Source: a bacterium
GTDB taxonomy: Bacteria > Bdellovibrionota > UBA2428
Length of the DNA stretch: 64,000 bases
Reading direction: 5' to 3'
Assembly: GCA_009991595.1 (NCBI GenBank)
Contig: JAACVK010000022.1
Location: 62,001 to 126,000, forward strand
Part shown: positions 55,513-64,000 of the stretch, piece after piece
Layout: every line of letters begins with the position of its first letter
Position numbering within the stretch: the first letter of the stretch is position 1
The notes under the pieces: model-generated
What the model saw: only the letters and a program-made list of their open reading frames with translations
Database searches by the model: none
What the model was told of the DNA's origin: nothing
Position numbers and translations under genes: made by a program

Positions 55513-57051
55513 ATGGGAACAAAGGAAACGATAGCTTCTTGGAACAAACTTTCAAGCGAGATTAAAAAAGGCGGAGATCAGAAGTATCACGATAAAAATA
55601 AAGAGGTCGGTAAGTTTTTTGCTCGCGATCGAATCGATTTACTTGTTGATAAAGACTCCTTTGTAGAAGAAGCGCAATTTGCCAACTGTGAGGATTCGTC
55701 TCTTCCGGCCGATGGCGTTGTAACGGGCTTTGCAAAGGTTAAAGGTCGCAATGTTGCAGTTCTTGCTAGTGATTCAACTGTTAAGGCTGGATCTTGGGGT
55801 AAGCGCACTGTTGAAAAAATGATTCGGCTTCAAGAACAAGCCGGCAAACTTCGCTTGCCTGTTTATTATCTTATGGACTCGGCTGGCGCTCGAATCACCG
55901 ATCAGGTTGAAATGTTTCCAGGTCGACGTGGCGCAGGAAAGATGTTTAATCTTCAGTGCCGCATGAGTGGGTTTGTTCCACAAATTTGCATTCTCTTTGG
56001 ACCAAGTGCGGCCGGCGGAGCTTATGTTCCTGCTTTTTGTGACGTTGTTATTATGGTGAAGGGCAATGCGTCTATGTATTTGGGAAGCCCTCGTATGGCA
56101 GAGTCTGTGATTGGCGAAAAGGTAACCTTGGAGCAGATGGGCGGCGCTCAAATGCATTGCTCTGTGAGCGGCGTCGGAGATGTTTTAGCTCAAAATGAAG
56201 AAGAAGCTTTAGCTTTAGGGCGAAGGTATTTGGACTATTTCCCGCAATGCTTTGATGTTGCTCCTCCAGAGCACAAGGTTCTTCCTCCAGCTATGGATTT
56301 GAAGATCGATGAGATTCTCCCCGAAAATGATTCTCAAGCCTATGACATGATGAAAGTGATTGAGGGCCTTGTGGATGAGGGCAGTTTTTTTGAAATGAAA
56401 AAGCTTTTCGCACGAGAACTTCTTACCGGCTTTGCTCGAATTGATGGCCGAACCATTGGTATCGTTGCCAATCAGCCGCGTATGAAAGGTGGGGTTTTGT
56501 TTGTCGATTCTGCTGACAAGGCAGCTCGCTTTGTCTTTTTGTGTAATGCGTTTAGAATTCCACTTTTGTTTTTGTCGGATGTTCCTGGATTTATGATTGG
56601 GTCTCAAGTTGAAAAGGCCGGAATTATTCGTCATGGAGCCAAGATGGTTTATGCCATTTCTCAGGCAACTGTGCCCAAGGTTTGTGTGGTTGTTAGAAAA
56701 GCTTATGGAGCTGGTCTGTATGCAATGTGTGGCCCCGGATTTGACCCTGATTGCACACTAGCATTGCCAACAGCGAAGATTGCTGTGATGGGACCAGACC
56801 CTGCTGTGAATGCCGTTTACTTCAATAAGATTCAGCAAATCTCAGACCCTGAGGAACGAAAGAAGTTCATTGCAGAAAAGAAAGCAGAATACGAAAAAGA
56901 CGTGGATCTACAGAAGCTTGCTTCAGAGCTTGTGGTCGACCAAATTGTGGAACCCAAGTTACTACGAATTGAATTGGTGAAGCGTTTTGATTTGTATTCT
57001 TCCAAACAATTGGAATATTTTCCGCGTGTTCATGGTGTGATTCCGGTTTAG
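55513..57051 (+). CDS. acyl-CoA carboxylase carboxyltransferase subunit (PCC/MCC beta-like)
   Basis: YLMDSAGARI, FGPSAAGGAYVPAFCDVVIMV, DVPGFMIGSQVEKAGIIRHGAKM. Confidence 0.95.
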   Translation: MGTKETIASWNKLSSEIKKGGDQKYHDKNKEVGKFFARDRIDLLVDKDSFVEEAQFANCEDSSLPADGVVTGFAKVKGRNVAVLASDSTVKAGSWGKRTVEKMIRLQEQAGKLRLPVYYLMDSAGARITDQVEMFPGRRGAGKMFNLQCRMSGFVPQICILFGPSAAGGAYVPAFCDVVIMVKGNASMYLGSPRMAESVIGEKVTLEQMGGAQMHCSVSGVGDVLAQNEEEALALGRRYLDYFPQCFDVAPPEHKVLPPAMDLKIDEILPENDSQAYDMMKVIEGLVDEGSFFEMKKLFARELLTGFARIDGRTIGIVANQPRMKGGVLFVDSADKAARFVFLCNAFRIPLLFLSDVPGFMIGSQVEKAGIIRHGAKMVYAISQATVPKVCVVVRKAYGAGLYAMCGPGFDPDCTLALPTAKIAVMGPDPAVNAVYFNKIQQISDPEERKKFIAEKKAEYEKDVDLQKLASELVVDQIVEPKLLRIELVKRFDLYSSKQLEYFPRVHGVIPV

Positions 57052-57103
57052 TAACCATAAGTATTTTAACTGTGCTGGATGGAGATCTGTTAAAATAGAG
57101 CCT

Positions 57104-57478
57104 ATGAAACACGCATTTTTCGCGACGCTTTTTGTTTTTGTATCTTTTACTTCGTTTGCTCACAATAGTTATTCGCCAGAGCAAGTGGCTAGTGGGGCTC
57201 ATTATTCAAGAGAAAGGGACAAGATCGAGAAGGAAGCCAAATTTGTTGTTAAAGAAGTTTGGAAAGACGCTTTCCGCTCTGAGCAGGAAAAAAGAGATCT
57301 AGTTAGTCTTTTAGAGGTGCTAGTTGGAGGCGGTTTGAATCCATCCGAGTTTTTTGCTCTTATAGAGAAGGCGGACGAACTAAGCTTGGACTTTAAGGCT
57401 CAAAAGATTGTTTCAAAACTTTTGGAAGCAATTGTTGAGCGCGACAAAGATATTTACGGAAAACAAATAGAAAATTAA
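57104..57478 (+). CDS. secreted hypothetical protein
   Basis: 124 aa, N-terminal signal peptide MKHAFFATLFVFVSFTSFA. Confidence 0.65.
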   Translation: MKHAFFATLFVFVSFTSFAHNSYSPEQVASGAHYSRERDKIEKEAKFVVKEVWKDAFRSEQEKRDLVSLLEVLVGGGLNPSEFFALIEKADELSLDFKAQKIVSKLLEAIVERDKDIYGKQIEN

Positions 57479-57481
57479 AAT

Positions 57482-57525
57482 AAAAAAAGCCCAGCTTTCT
57501 CACAGGAGAAAGCTGGGCTTTTTTT
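57482..57525. terminator. bidirectional Rho-independent terminator
   Basis: ~20-bp perfect stem aaaaaaagcccagctttctc-acag-gagaaagctgggcttttttt between convergent genes. Confidence 0.95.
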
Positions 57526-57540
57526 ATTTTAAAGATGGTT

Positions 57541-58149
57541 TTATTTAACAGCTTTTAATCGCTTATTAACTTCATCCCAGTTAATGACATTCCACCAAGC
57601 GCTTACATAGTCAGGACGCTTGTTTTGGTATTTTAGATAGTAGGCATGTTCCCATACATCTAGACCTAAAATTGGAGTGCCAGCACATTCCACCAAGCCC
57701 TTCATTAGTGGGTTGTCTTGGTTAGGTGTTGAGCAAACGTTCAATTTGCCTTCGCTTGCACAAAGCCAAGCCCAGCCCGAACCAAATCGAGTTGCAGCTG
57801 CAGCGCTAAATTTTTCTTTAAAGGCATCAAAGGACCCGAAAGCAGCGTTGATTGCTGTGGCAACATCGCCGGTGGGAGCGCCGCCACCGCCTGGCTTCAT
57901 AACACTCCAGAAAAGAGAATGATTATAGTGGCCGCCACCATTGTTTCTTACTGCAGGAGGAAGCTCTTTAGCGTGGGAAACAATCTCTTCAATGCTTTTT
58001 CCCTCAAAAGGGGTTCCTTTAATGGCATTGTTCAAATTAGTAACATAGCCGTTGTGGTGTTTGTTGTGATGAATCTCCATAGTTTGAGCGTCAATATGAG
58101 GCTCAAGGTCTTTGTATCCATAGGGTAGTTTTGGAAGTTCGAATGACAT
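57541..58149 (-). CDS. superoxide dismutase (Fe/Mn family)
   Basis: [71 protein letters not shown]. Confidence 0.97.
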   Translation of the reverse strand: MSFELPKLPYGYKDLEPHIDAQTMEIHHNKHHNGYVTNLNNAIKGTPFEGKSIEEIVSHAKELPPAVRNNGGGHYNHSLFWSVMKPGGGGAPTGDVATAINAAFGSFDAFKEKFSAAAATRFGSGWAWLCASEGKLNVCSTPNQDNPLMKGLVECAGTPILGLDVWEHAYYLKYQNKRPDYVSAWWNVINWDEVNKRLKAVK

Positions 58150-58306
58150 ATTAAATTCCTCCTTAGGTTTTTACGTTGCCCACTATAGGTGATGAAGCTT
58201 GATATGCAAAGGGCTTCAAGGAAATGACGCTTGGCGATATCGCGTCAACTTTGCCTCTCATAACGTCTCTGTGGCATCTAGAAAGAAGCGATAGAATAAC
58301 GGGTGT

Positions 58307-59512
58307 ATGCAAAGACATTGGCTTTTAATTTTCTCTATTTTTTTGAACCTCTCATTAAGCGCTGGAGTCCCCATTGATATTGATCCAAAGGGTTATGAAA
58401 AGTTGCTCACTGATATTGATGCGAAATTGCAGAAACTTCCGCCGGAGTGGGAGACCTACAAGGTTGAAAACGGAAAACTAATATTAGCCTCTGGTGCAGC
58501 AATCGACGTGGCTTTAATAAAGAAGATGGCACAAATGAGTGCAGATGAGCTTATCGATTTTGTTGAGTCATCGGGTGTTGTCGTAAAAGTGCTTTGTAGT
58601 AAGCGAGATAATTTTGTTCAAAGTATAAAAAGTCATAAGTGTGTTGGCCCTGAAGCCTTTCCTAGTGATTTTCACAAAGAGCCCTTTAATGCTCAATACC
58701 TTTCTAAGTTTTCGACCCTAACTAAGGACAACACCCCTATGATGTTTTTGAGGCAAGATACCCCTCGCTACTCTATTGTTCATGAGTTTATTCATCATTT
58801 TCAAGAAACCGCTGCACCGGCCCACTATAAGGATTATCGTTTTAAAAGTTTGAGAGTCGCCCTTGGCGATAGCATGTTTGAAAAAGGTGATAAAAGAACC
58901 GACTTAGATAAACTAGTATTCCAACAGCTTCGTTTGGTTCAATGGTTGTTGGATGAAGTTGAAAATTATTCAGCTATGTTGAAATACCACAGTCTTTTTG
59001 AGTTGAGCTTTACCGACTCACACGAGTTGTTTTGGAAACTAGGAAATTATTTGAGCCGTTGTGGGAATAAGCGTTGTAAGGCAGAGTTGGCTAAAGCAGA
59101 CGCTTTTTTCAAAGACCTTCAAGCTACCGAGATTAAAAGGCGAGTTTCAACACTACAAGAGTTGAAAATTAGCGACCAAATTGTTCGAGACTCATTAGCA
59201 AAAGCACCTACTTTTAAAACCTATGATCTTTGGTTTAAAAGCTTGAAAGAAAAGCTCTATGCTTCAAACAATCTTGATGATGAGCGCAAAAAAGCGGTGG
59301 CGCTTTGGGAAGAAGTGAATAAACCTAGCTTTCCTTACAAAAAGAAAGAAGAGACCTTTAATCTTGTGTTGTCTTGGATGGCTAAAAACACTCTTCTTCA
59401 GTTACAGGCTTTAAAAGTGGCGGCAGACCTTCAAAATTCGAATAAGGGACTGAGACATTTTCAGACCCAAATAGCAGCGGATATAAAATACTTTTCTAGC
59501 TATGTAGAATAG
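58307..59512 (+). CDS. secreted HExxH-containing protein, putative zinc metallopeptidase
   Basis: Signal peptide; SIVHEFIHHFQE with downstream LLDEVENYSAML. Confidence 0.65.
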   Translation: MQRHWLLIFSIFLNLSLSAGVPIDIDPKGYEKLLTDIDAKLQKLPPEWETYKVENGKLILASGAAIDVALIKKMAQMSADELIDFVESSGVVVKVLCSKRDNFVQSIKSHKCVGPEAFPSDFHKEPFNAQYLSKFSTLTKDNTPMMFLRQDTPRYSIVHEFIHHFQETAAPAHYKDYRFKSLRVALGDSMFEKGDKRTDLDKLVFQQLRLVQWLLDEVENYSAMLKYHSLFELSFTDSHELFWKLGNYLSRCGNKRCKAELAKADAFFKDLQATEIKRRVSTLQELKISDQIVRDSLAKAPTFKTYDLWFKSLKEKLYASNNLDDERKKAVALWEEVNKPSFPYKKKEETFNLVLSWMAKNTLLQLQALKVAADLQNSNKGLRHFQTQIAADIKYFSSYVE

Positions 59513-59513
59513 T

Positions 59514-59921
59514 TCATCTAAGAGAAGTTACTGAGAGGCTATAATGGGCTTTTGAGTTCTGCGCCCCTTCTTGAATTGTGGCACTTCCGCCTCTTTCGAG
59601 AGAGACGGTTGGAGTTGCAATCAACTTCTTTTCTTCTTGTCTTTTTTCGTCGGTGATTTTCAATTCAAGAACGACGGTGCGGTGTCCGTCAATTTTATCC
59701 CGGTAGAGTTTACGAGGCGTTACTTCAAATTTAATTCCGTGATCATTGTCGAAGGAAGATTTCTGATCAAATTCGAGGAATACCGTCTTTTCATATTTTT
59801 CGTTTAAATGTTGAAAGTTGAGTTCAACGGGAAGCTCTTTTGTTAAATCAAGCCCCAAGGCATTGCCCGGCTGGCTGGTTGCCGTTAGGACAAGGGCTGC
59901 TTTTAATGCCAATCTTTTCAT
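59514..59921 (-). CDS. secreted hypothetical protein
   Basis: Signal-like MKRLALKAALVLTATSQPGNALG; Met at ~59921 preferred over 59951. Confidence 0.6.
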   Translation of the reverse strand: MKRLALKAALVLTATSQPGNALGLDLTKELPVELNFQHLNEKYEKTVFLEFDQKSSFDNDHGIKFEVTPRKLYRDKIDGHRTVVLELKITDEKRQEEKKLIATPTVSLERGGSATIQEGAQNSKAHYSLSVTSLR

Positions 59922-60099
59922 AGTTTCTATTCTAAAGGGTCTTGGGTGCAACGGAGCGCCAAAAAGATGGGCAAAAAGGTCTTTTATTATTAATGTCTTA
60001 TGGTTTTTTTTAAAAAGAACTCAAAGTTCTTGGGCTTAGTTGCCAACTCAGCCAAGCCTTGTTTTTATGTAGGTCTGTGAAAATTACCAAGGAGGTCGT

Positions 60100-61566
60100 A
60101 TGACCCTTTCTAGACAAGAGCTTGTTGAAGAGGCTCTAAAAACCCAAAACGTAAGATTGTCCGATTCAGGCGCATTGATTGCCGAGACCGGTAGGTATAC
60201 TGGGCGAGCTCCTGAGAACCGTTTCATTGCAAATCATCCCGAGATTTCTAATGATGTGGATTGGGGGGCTAACAACCAGCCCATGGAACCTCAGCTTGTT
60301 TCGGAAGTGATTAAGAAGGTCGCCGATCATGTTTCAACTCAAAGAAAATATAACTTTAGTGGTTTCTTGGGCGCATTTTCTCTACGCTTGCACTCTGTTT
60401 CGGCATGGCACACGCTTTTTGCGTTGAATATGTTTAGACGCGATAGAGGATTGGCAAAACTACCAGAAGGGAGCGAAATTGAAATTTTTCACGCTCCATT
60501 TACCTCGCCTCAACAACTTGGCATCAATGTCGAGCAAAAGGCGTTGGTTGTTTTAGACTTCGTTAATAGAAAAATAGCTATTTGTGGAACCGAGTATGCT
60601 GGAGAAATTAAAAAATCCGCATTCACGATGGCTAACTTTCTTTTCCCCGCTATGGGAATTCTTCCTATGCATGCTTCGGCAAATTGCATGCCCGATGGGT
60701 CTAACTCTTGTGTTCTATTCGGTTTGTCTGGAACGGGTAAAACCACACTTTCGGCTGACCCTGAACGCGCTTTGATTGGTGACGATGAAATTATTTGGAC
60801 TGACCGTGGAATTTCAAACTTGGAGGGAGGATGCTACGCAAAGTTAATCCGCCTTTCTGAAAAAAGTGAGCCAGAAATCTATAAAGCTGTAAATCAATAC
60901 GGAGCTATTGAAGAAAACGTGGTTGTCGATCCTAGAACAGGTTGTGTTGATTATGACAACGATACGATTACCGAAAACACTCGTGGTTCGTATCCGCTAG
61001 AATTTTTGTCTAGTATTTATAACGTTGACAAAGTTGCCTCTGAGCCAACTTCGATTGTTTTTTTAACAGCCGATGCCTTTGGTGCTTTGCCTGCGGTTGC
61101 GAAACTAAGCCCCGAGCAGGCGATTTATCACTTTGTGTCTGGATACACCGCTAAAGTAGCCGGAACGGAGCTTGGTGTGAAAGAGCCTAAAGCAGTTTTT
61201 AGCACATGTTTTGGAGCTCCTTTCATGCCGCGAGCGCCGATGGAATATGCAAGAATGTTAGCTCAAAAGGCTGCAAAGTCCGGGGCTTCGTTTTGGCTTC
61301 TTAACACGGGTTGGGCCAACGGTGGCTATGGCAAGGGAGATCGTTTCCCCTTATCTGTCAGTCGCGCCCTGCTTAAGGCGATTCAAAATAAGTCACTTGA
61401 TCAATCAAAGACAGTAAAACACCCTGTCTTTGGTTTTGAGGTTCCAGTGAGCTGTCAAGGAGTTGACGAAAAATGGTTAAGGCCTCCAGAAGGCGATCAA
61501 GTTGGGGCGCTTCAAAAGGAATTTGAGGCAAACCCGGTTGTTAGGCGAGCGGGCCTAACTTTTTAG
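60100..61566 (+). CDS. pckA: phosphoenolpyruvate carboxykinase (ATP)
   Basis: FGLSGTGKTTLSADPERALIGDDE, GGCYAKLIRLS, FLTADAFGALPAVAKLSPEQAIYHFVSGYTAKVAGTE. Confidence 0.97.
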   Translation: MTLSRQELVEEALKTQNVRLSDSGALIAETGRYTGRAPENRFIANHPEISNDVDWGANNQPMEPQLVSEVIKKVADHVSTQRKYNFSGFLGAFSLRLHSVSAWHTLFALNMFRRDRGLAKLPEGSEIEIFHAPFTSPQQLGINVEQKALVVLDFVNRKIAICGTEYAGEIKKSAFTMANFLFPAMGILPMHASANCMPDGSNSCVLFGLSGTGKTTLSADPERALIGDDEIIWTDRGISNLEGGCYAKLIRLSEKSEPEIYKAVNQYGAIEENVVVDPRTGCVDYDNDTITENTRGSYPLEFLSSIYNVDKVASEPTSIVFLTADAFGALPAVAKLSPEQAIYHFVSGYTAKVAGTELGVKEPKAVFSTCFGAPFMPRAPMEYARMLAQKAAKSGASFWLLNTGWANGGYGKGDRFPLSVSRALLKAIQNKSLDQSKTVKHPVFGFEVPVSCQGVDEKWLRPPEGDQVGALQKEFEANPVVRRAGLTF

Positions 61567-61645
61567 ATCATTGCTAGCGTCAAGAATTTGTTTATTGCTG
61601 GATTAGTCTTAACCTGTAGCCAAAAGCATCCGACGAGTAAGATGT

Positions 61646-62113
61646 ATGGCAATCTATGGATGGACTTTTTTGGGGCTGGCAATTCTTGCTTCTTGTTCTT
61701 CGAAAAAGCCTCTTGTTACCGAAGGTTCCGAAATATCAATCGTTGAACCGAGTCTTAAGAACTCTCAGCCGCTCTATTTTGAATCAGATACAGTTGTTTC
61801 AAAAGCAACTGTCGAAAAAAATCATTACATTTATGAGCGCATGAATCCTGACGACTTCCATCAAAGTCTGGTTTTGTTTTTAAGTGCTCAAGGTCTGATT
61901 GCGCGGGGTGATCTTAAGAAGGCAGAAGGCGCTGTAGAGTTGCTTCTTAAGGCCTTTCCCAAAGTAGCCGCAACCTTTGTTTTGGCCTCTGATCTTAGAC
62001 GAGCTCAAGGCGAAAGTTCTCAAGCCAAAGAGTTTATGAAACAAGCAAGTCTTCTTGCTCCTTCGGACATTGCCGTTAAGCGCTCTTTGGCTGCGATGGA
62101 GGGTGTTAAATGA
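61646..62113 (+). CDS. TPR-like lipoprotein
   Basis: Lipobox LAILASC; TPR-like helices; ATGA overlap with the next gene. Confidence 0.7.
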   Translation: MAIYGWTFLGLAILASCSSKKPLVTEGSEISIVEPSLKNSQPLYFESDTVVSKATVEKNHYIYERMNPDDFHQSLVLFLSAQGLIARGDLKKAEGAVELLLKAFPKVAATFVLASDLRRAQGESSQAKEFMKQASLLAPSDIAVKRSLAAMEGVK

Positions 62114-63975
62114 ATTTTCGTTTGATTACCCTGTTTTCAGCCTTGATGCTTTCGCAAAGCTCATTTGCGCTTAGCCATGACAAGAAAATTCAAATCGAAG
62201 AAAAGGTTAAATCTGAAATTGTATGGAGCCTTGAGCGAAGTGAATTCGGTCTCAATTTAGTGGGAGTTTCCGTAGATTTAGTCTTTTCTGAAAAAAAGAA
62301 AGAGCAGTTAAGAGATTTTCCTTTGACCTATGCTCCACCCTATTTGGGCGAAGCATTAAACGAATCCAATGAAACTATTGATTCCATTCGAGTTAAAGTC
62401 ATTTTTAATAACAACGCTTCAAACGAGGCTCGTCGTCAGATAACAGGTTTGCTAAAGGAGAGTTATGGACAATACCCGCTTCACGTAACTTTTGCAGAAA
62501 AGCCAATCAAGTTGGCTGCGTCTCGAATGGATGCTTCTAATTTTTCTGAACAGGCAACTGAACAAGAAAACAGTTCTTCGTTTTTAAGCACCGGAGCTTT
62601 TGTTTTCTTGAGTGCCTTGCTTCTGGTTGTAGGCATAGTTTTCTTTGCTTGGATTCTCAAGGGGGCTCTGTCAAAGTTGGCGGAATCAATGAGTGGCTTA
62701 AAGGGCGATTTTGTTAAAGAGCAGAGCGCTGAGCTTTCAACCCAGAAACAGATGCAAACATATAGACTGCCAGATGAGCCGACATTGGAATTTAAGGCTG
62801 AAATTCATCTTGATCCCAAAATAGAGTTCAAGCCTGAGATCCATGTTCATCCAACTATTCAGTTTTCTCCGAATATGACAGTGGCAATGCCACAACAAGT
62901 TTACAATCAGGCCTTGGAGAGCTGGGAGCAGGACAACTTTGAGTTAGCTAAACAAAAGTTTCTTTCTTTTTTAGACGCAAAGCCTGCTCTTTTGAAAAAA
63001 GTTCTGCAGGCACAAAGCTTAGAGAGCTTGAGTCTCTTCAAACATTTGTTTAAATATTTAAACCAGATTCAATCAAAGAGTTTGTTTAAATTGCTTCACA
63101 AGCAGAAGAGAGTCTTCAAGAAAGCTCATCGCGATCATGAGGACTTCCCAAAATTAGTTAGGCTAATATCCTCCGTTGTTGATGATCTATGTATGGAAGA
63201 AATTTTGTCGAAAAATCGGTGGGAAGATGTTGTTTCAGCCGACGGAATTAAGAGATTGCGCTCCATGAAGACAAGCAGTTTGGCAGCTGAGGTTTTACGT
63301 CTAAACGACTTAAGTGCATTAAGTGTGTTGTCTGATATTCTTTTGGTTGGCGAATTTCGATCGTTAGTAAATGAATTGAGCACAAGGGTAGATTTATCCG
63401 ACCTGGAATATGGTGAACTAGATGATGTTGAAGGAGCTCAATTACTTTTGAGCTTGTTAAGGCCTGCATCTGCTAACCTCTCAAGAACCCAATACAAAAA
63501 CAGAGAAGTCTTGGTTGAGGAACGTGCTAAAAACTTTGTAGAAAATCTAGATAACGTGACTATGGACGATGAATACTCCACGCTGGCAAAAGCAAGCCAG
63601 TATGATGTTAAATTTAGAAGTCAGATTCGAAGACTTTATTGGTCCCTAGAGGATTTAGAGGTTATTCCACAAAGTTTATTGAAAGATTGGTTCTACCATT
63701 TTGATTGCCATACCCTGGCGCTTTTTTGGAAATACAGTGCAGGAAGACATTTAAAGCTCCAACATACTTTGCACGACTTTCTGATTAGTTCTGGTAAGAA
63801 AGCAGAAGTCGTAGAGTGGGCGATTAGTATAAAGAAGTATTCCGAAAGAGCAGACGAATTGAAGTATTCTAAAGCGGTTCGTGAGCAGGTATTAAAACTT
63901 CGCGCAGGACAAATGAAAAACAAAGAACAGTTAAAGAAACTGCCAGCATCGAGCTCGGCAAAAAAAGCTTCGTAA
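62110..63975 (+). CDS. single-pass membrane protein with large cytoplasmic helical region, unknown function
   Basis: 621 aa, signal peptide, periplasmic domain, TM FVFLSALLLVVGIVFFAWIL, ~400 aa C-terminal helical region. Confidence 0.7.
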   Translation: MNFRLITLFSALMLSQSSFALSHDKKIQIEEKVKSEIVWSLERSEFGLNLVGVSVDLVFSEKKKEQLRDFPLTYAPPYLGEALNESNETIDSIRVKVIFNNNASNEARRQITGLLKESYGQYPLHVTFAEKPIKLAASRMDASNFSEQATEQENSSSFLSTGAFVFLSALLLVVGIVFFAWILKGALSKLAESMSGLKGDFVKEQSAELSTQKQMQTYRLPDEPTLEFKAEIHLDPKIEFKPEIHVHPTIQFSPNMTVAMPQQVYNQALESWEQDNFELAKQKFLSFLDAKPALLKKVLQAQSLESLSLFKHLFKYLNQIQSKSLFKLLHKQKRVFKKAHRDHEDFPKLVRLISSVVDDLCMEEILSKNRWEDVVSADGIKRLRSMKTSSLAAEVLRLNDLSALSVLSDILLVGEFRSLVNELSTRVDLSDLEYGELDDVEGAQLLLSLLRPASANLSRTQYKNREVLVEERAKNFVENLDNVTMDDEYSTLAKASQYDVKFRSQIRRLYWSLEDLEVIPQSLLKDWFYHFDCHTLALFWKYSAGRHLKLQHTLHDFLISSGKKAEVVEWAISIKKYSERADELKYSKAVREQVLKLRAGQMKNKEQLKKLPASSSAKKAS

Positions 63976-64000
63976 TTTTTTAGCCTTTAACGCACTGAGT

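Overview
This 64 kb window looks like the replication-origin neighbourhood of a Bdellovibrio-like or other delta-type Gram-negative chromosome. The taxonomy is inferred from gene content and style only. The minus-strand block dnaA-dnaN-recF-gyrB-gyrA sits beside the divergent plus-strand block rpmH-rnpA-yidD-yidC-khpB(jag)-mnmE-mnmG-rsmG-parA-parB-bactofilin-atpF'FHAGDC. The F0 genes (atpZ/I-like, atpB, atpE) are about 20 kb away on the other strand. The remainder is housekeeping: hemL, psd, glpK, rpe-fmt-def-lepB, lptF/G-like, an FNR-like regulator, a ROK kinase, priA, plsB, a leucine-catabolism-like carboxylase cluster, sod and pckA. Interspersed are lineage-specific secreted or membrane proteins. 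I saw no mobile elements, CRISPR arrays, rRNA or tRNA genes. The most unusual observations are: (1) a short DnaA (365 aa) with no room for domain I and a D-to-H change in the near-invariant GGRDHTT DNA-recognition motif, next to an origin-like DnaA-box cluster arranged as an inverted repeat; (2) two near-consensus parS sites inside a divergent rsmG-like gene just upstream of parAB-bactofilin; (3) an ATP synthase c subunit with Gln...Glu-Ser at Na+-site spacing; (4) a probable one-base frameshift in a cupin gene; (5) an FNR-like regulator with an altered cysteine set; (6) an uncharacterised lipoprotein/membrane-protein pair at the right edge. I did not identify a clearly new multi-gene defence or mobile system. 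Hand-derived motif coordinates may be off by about 1 nt.
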